Of a stretch of 64,000 bases of DNA, positions 48,201 to 51,200 are shown piece by piece (the stretch's first letter is position 1; every line of letters begins with the position of its first letter). The stretch lies in the NCBI GenBank assembly GCA_963662155.1, contig OY759274.1, forward strand, positions 24,089,122 to 24,153,121, in the 5' to 3' direction. The notes under the pieces are model-generated. The model worked only from the letters and a program-made list of their open reading frames with translations. It made no database searches and had not been told where the DNA came from. The position numbers were made by a program, and so were the translations under genes. The DNA comes from Lamellibrachia columna. Lineage: Eukaryota > Annelida > Polychaeta > Sabellida > Siboglinidae.

Positions 48201-51200
48201 CAATCATTAAAAAATCTATTAATTGAAACAACACTATTGATACAATGTATCTACTGGTGGGTTATGATAGTAGCTATTTTATCTACCAGAAGGTTTATAA
48301 CAAAGGTTATTGTTAATGTGCTATAAAATTAGCTCTGAATATGTCCCTCTTAGAATGTCATAAAAGTAGCTAAACAGGTCCTTGTCAGAATGTCATAAAA
48401 GTAGCTCTAAATATGTCCCACTTAGAATGTATTAAAAGTAAGTTCCTCTTAGAACGTTCTAAAAGTAGCTTAATATGTCCCCAAAAGAGTGTCCTAAAAG
48501 TAGCTAAATATGTACATGTTAGAATGTCATAGAAGTAACTAAATATATCCCAGTGGTAGACTGTCCTAAAAGTAGCTAAATCATGTCATGTCATGTCAGA
48601 ATATCATAAAAGCAGCTACATGGGTCCCTGTTAGAATGTTACAAAGTAGCAGTATATATACATACATGCTAATACATCATAAATGTAGCTATATAATTAC
48701 CTGCTAACATGTCATCGGCGCTCCTCAGTTGAGCCAGTGCCCGTTCGATCAGGCCGATTTCAGTACAGGCCTGAAGATTGCGGGTGCTCTTGCGCAGGAT
48801 TGCTGTGAAGTGACTCCATAGTTCACCCTGGTGAACAAAACAACAACTACATAAAAATGTCTGCTATTTCTCAAATGGTGAAACACTTAACAGGGCTTAA
48901 AATTCGCTTGAAAATCTGAACTTTCAAAATTAGTGGCCAGCAATTAAATTTAGGGGCCAATTGGCCAGGATAGCAGGTTTCATCTAGTAAAATTATTAAA
49001 TACTATGGTTGCGCGTAACCCAAGCCTGTGTATATGGCCTAGAGATCAATGCAATCAGGGAAAAACAAGAGAAAGCTTGTGGAATTAATTATGGGAGTGA
49101 AAAAAAGTAAAGAATGGAGGAGCTGAGGGGGGAGCTGAGGGAGGGAGCTGAGGGGGGAGCTGAGGGGGGAGCTGAGGGGGGAGCTGAGGGGGGAGCTGAG
49201 GGGGGAGCTGAGGGAGGGAGCTGAGGGAGGGAGCTGAGGGGGGAGCTGAGGGAGGGAGCTGAGGGGGGAGCTGAGGGGGGAGCTGAGGGGGGAGCTGAGG
49301 GGGGAGCTGAGGGGGGAGCTGAGGGGGGAGCTTAGTGTGAAATAGAGTTTTAGGAAGAAGCTGGTGAGGAGTTAGATTTGGTGGTAGTGGAGAACGTCAC
49401 CAAGTGATGCAGGTAGCGGATACAGTAGTGAAATAAGAACAGTGACAGAAGAAGGAAAACAAAAATATGTGTATATATAATATATTGACCTCCTACATCT
49501 TTTTTTATTTTTATTAATTCATATCATTAGAATTTGGAATGTGCCAAATACCATGACATGTATTTCCCAGTTTAATAGCTAAATAACAATATTTTTTAGC
49601 ATAATACTGACCATGTACTATTTCTTCTGAAGTTCAGAATTATGTGAACACTGTAATCATACCGCCAGAAAATTACTTGTATAAACTAGCAGAGAGATTC
49701 TGATAAGAATTAGAATTCGGCAAAAGAATCAGAGATAATTTACAAAAAATGCCGGATTATTGAGCATGTGAAAACCTGTCCCAATACCATGCCTTGGGGC
49801 ATGGCTATACCCACTGTTGGGCACCGGCAGTTGTGTTTAACTACATTCTCACATCAATTAAAAATTATAAAATGTACGTTCACAAAGTCATGCAATATTA
49901 GTTATATATCATAATAAAAAAAATATGTGCAGTGATGTTGGTTTGTAATGTAATTCAAACCACGTCACAAAAACATTCGACTTCCCCATTTGACTTCACA
50001 ACACGTGTCACAAGCTAGATACTACAATTATTTTAATGTTTCATGAAACAATTATTAAGTGCGGTGCTGTGGTAATTATCTTAGTTCTGTGTCGAATACA
50101 AGTACGCATAACAACGAAAATATGGGGAATAAGACGAAAACGCAAGTGCCATAATCGGTCACCGCAGTCGTGGAGCACATTCTGAAAGTTTGGCAATGAT
50201 GTTTGACAAGATACATTCCAGAGCACCTTATATCTAAATCTATTCATGATTAAAGATAATGAGCGTACATCTAAAGAAGTGCAGGTGTGATATGTGATAG
50301 GTAGAACTTGTAAAAAAGACGCTCATTTCGACGTGCACGTACAGCGGTGACACCTAGTGGTGCAAAACGAACGATCGAATGGCACAGCCAAATTGAGGGC
50401 TCCTCCGTCCAGAAGCTGGTAGCGCTACGATTTTACGTTGGCTGTTAACGTCTTATGCAGCTAAATGTTTCATTTGAATGATTTGCGTAACCTATGCATG
50501 TTGCAACATTGGAGGTCCAACTTGAACCATTTTTGAAGTAATACAACTTACAAAATGCATTCGCCAACTGGCGCCCACTATTAAAAAAAACACTCGCCAC
50601 GACAATATTTGGGCCCTATTGGCAAGCCACAGCTCACAAATTTAAGCCCTGCTTAAATATGCAGCATGCACCATCATACTGTGTTTTTATGACATTTGAT
50701 TGTCCTAACGACCAAAGGAGATTTATATGCAGTATTTCCTTTAATATTTACTAACTTATTCATCCAAAAATCTTTTCAACAAGTTGATTTGTGATCTTTT
50801 AAAAGGTCTCTGAATTTGTAGTTCAGCCATAAAAATGTATAGTACTTGTCTACTGGCTAATAAAGTAACATTGTATTATCGAAAAAAAAATTTAAAAGTG
50901 TGTTAGCTTGGATTAAACTGTCACTGTGTAACTAACTATGCGCTTATTAAATAAAATGATATTAGTGTTTAATATTCACAAAATACAATAATTAATTTTT
51001 TTAATAATGGTTTCTGGAGAAACATACAAATTTAGCTTTAGAGCATCACACAATTTTTTTTAATATTATATAAACCCAGACTCAGTTTGCCAGATATTTT
51101 CCCATATAACTACAGTTACAGTTGAGTAGGCCTACTACAAAGAAGGACAATTTCTGTTGTATCGGAAAACAGAGAAAAGGAGATACTGAAAATGTTAAAA

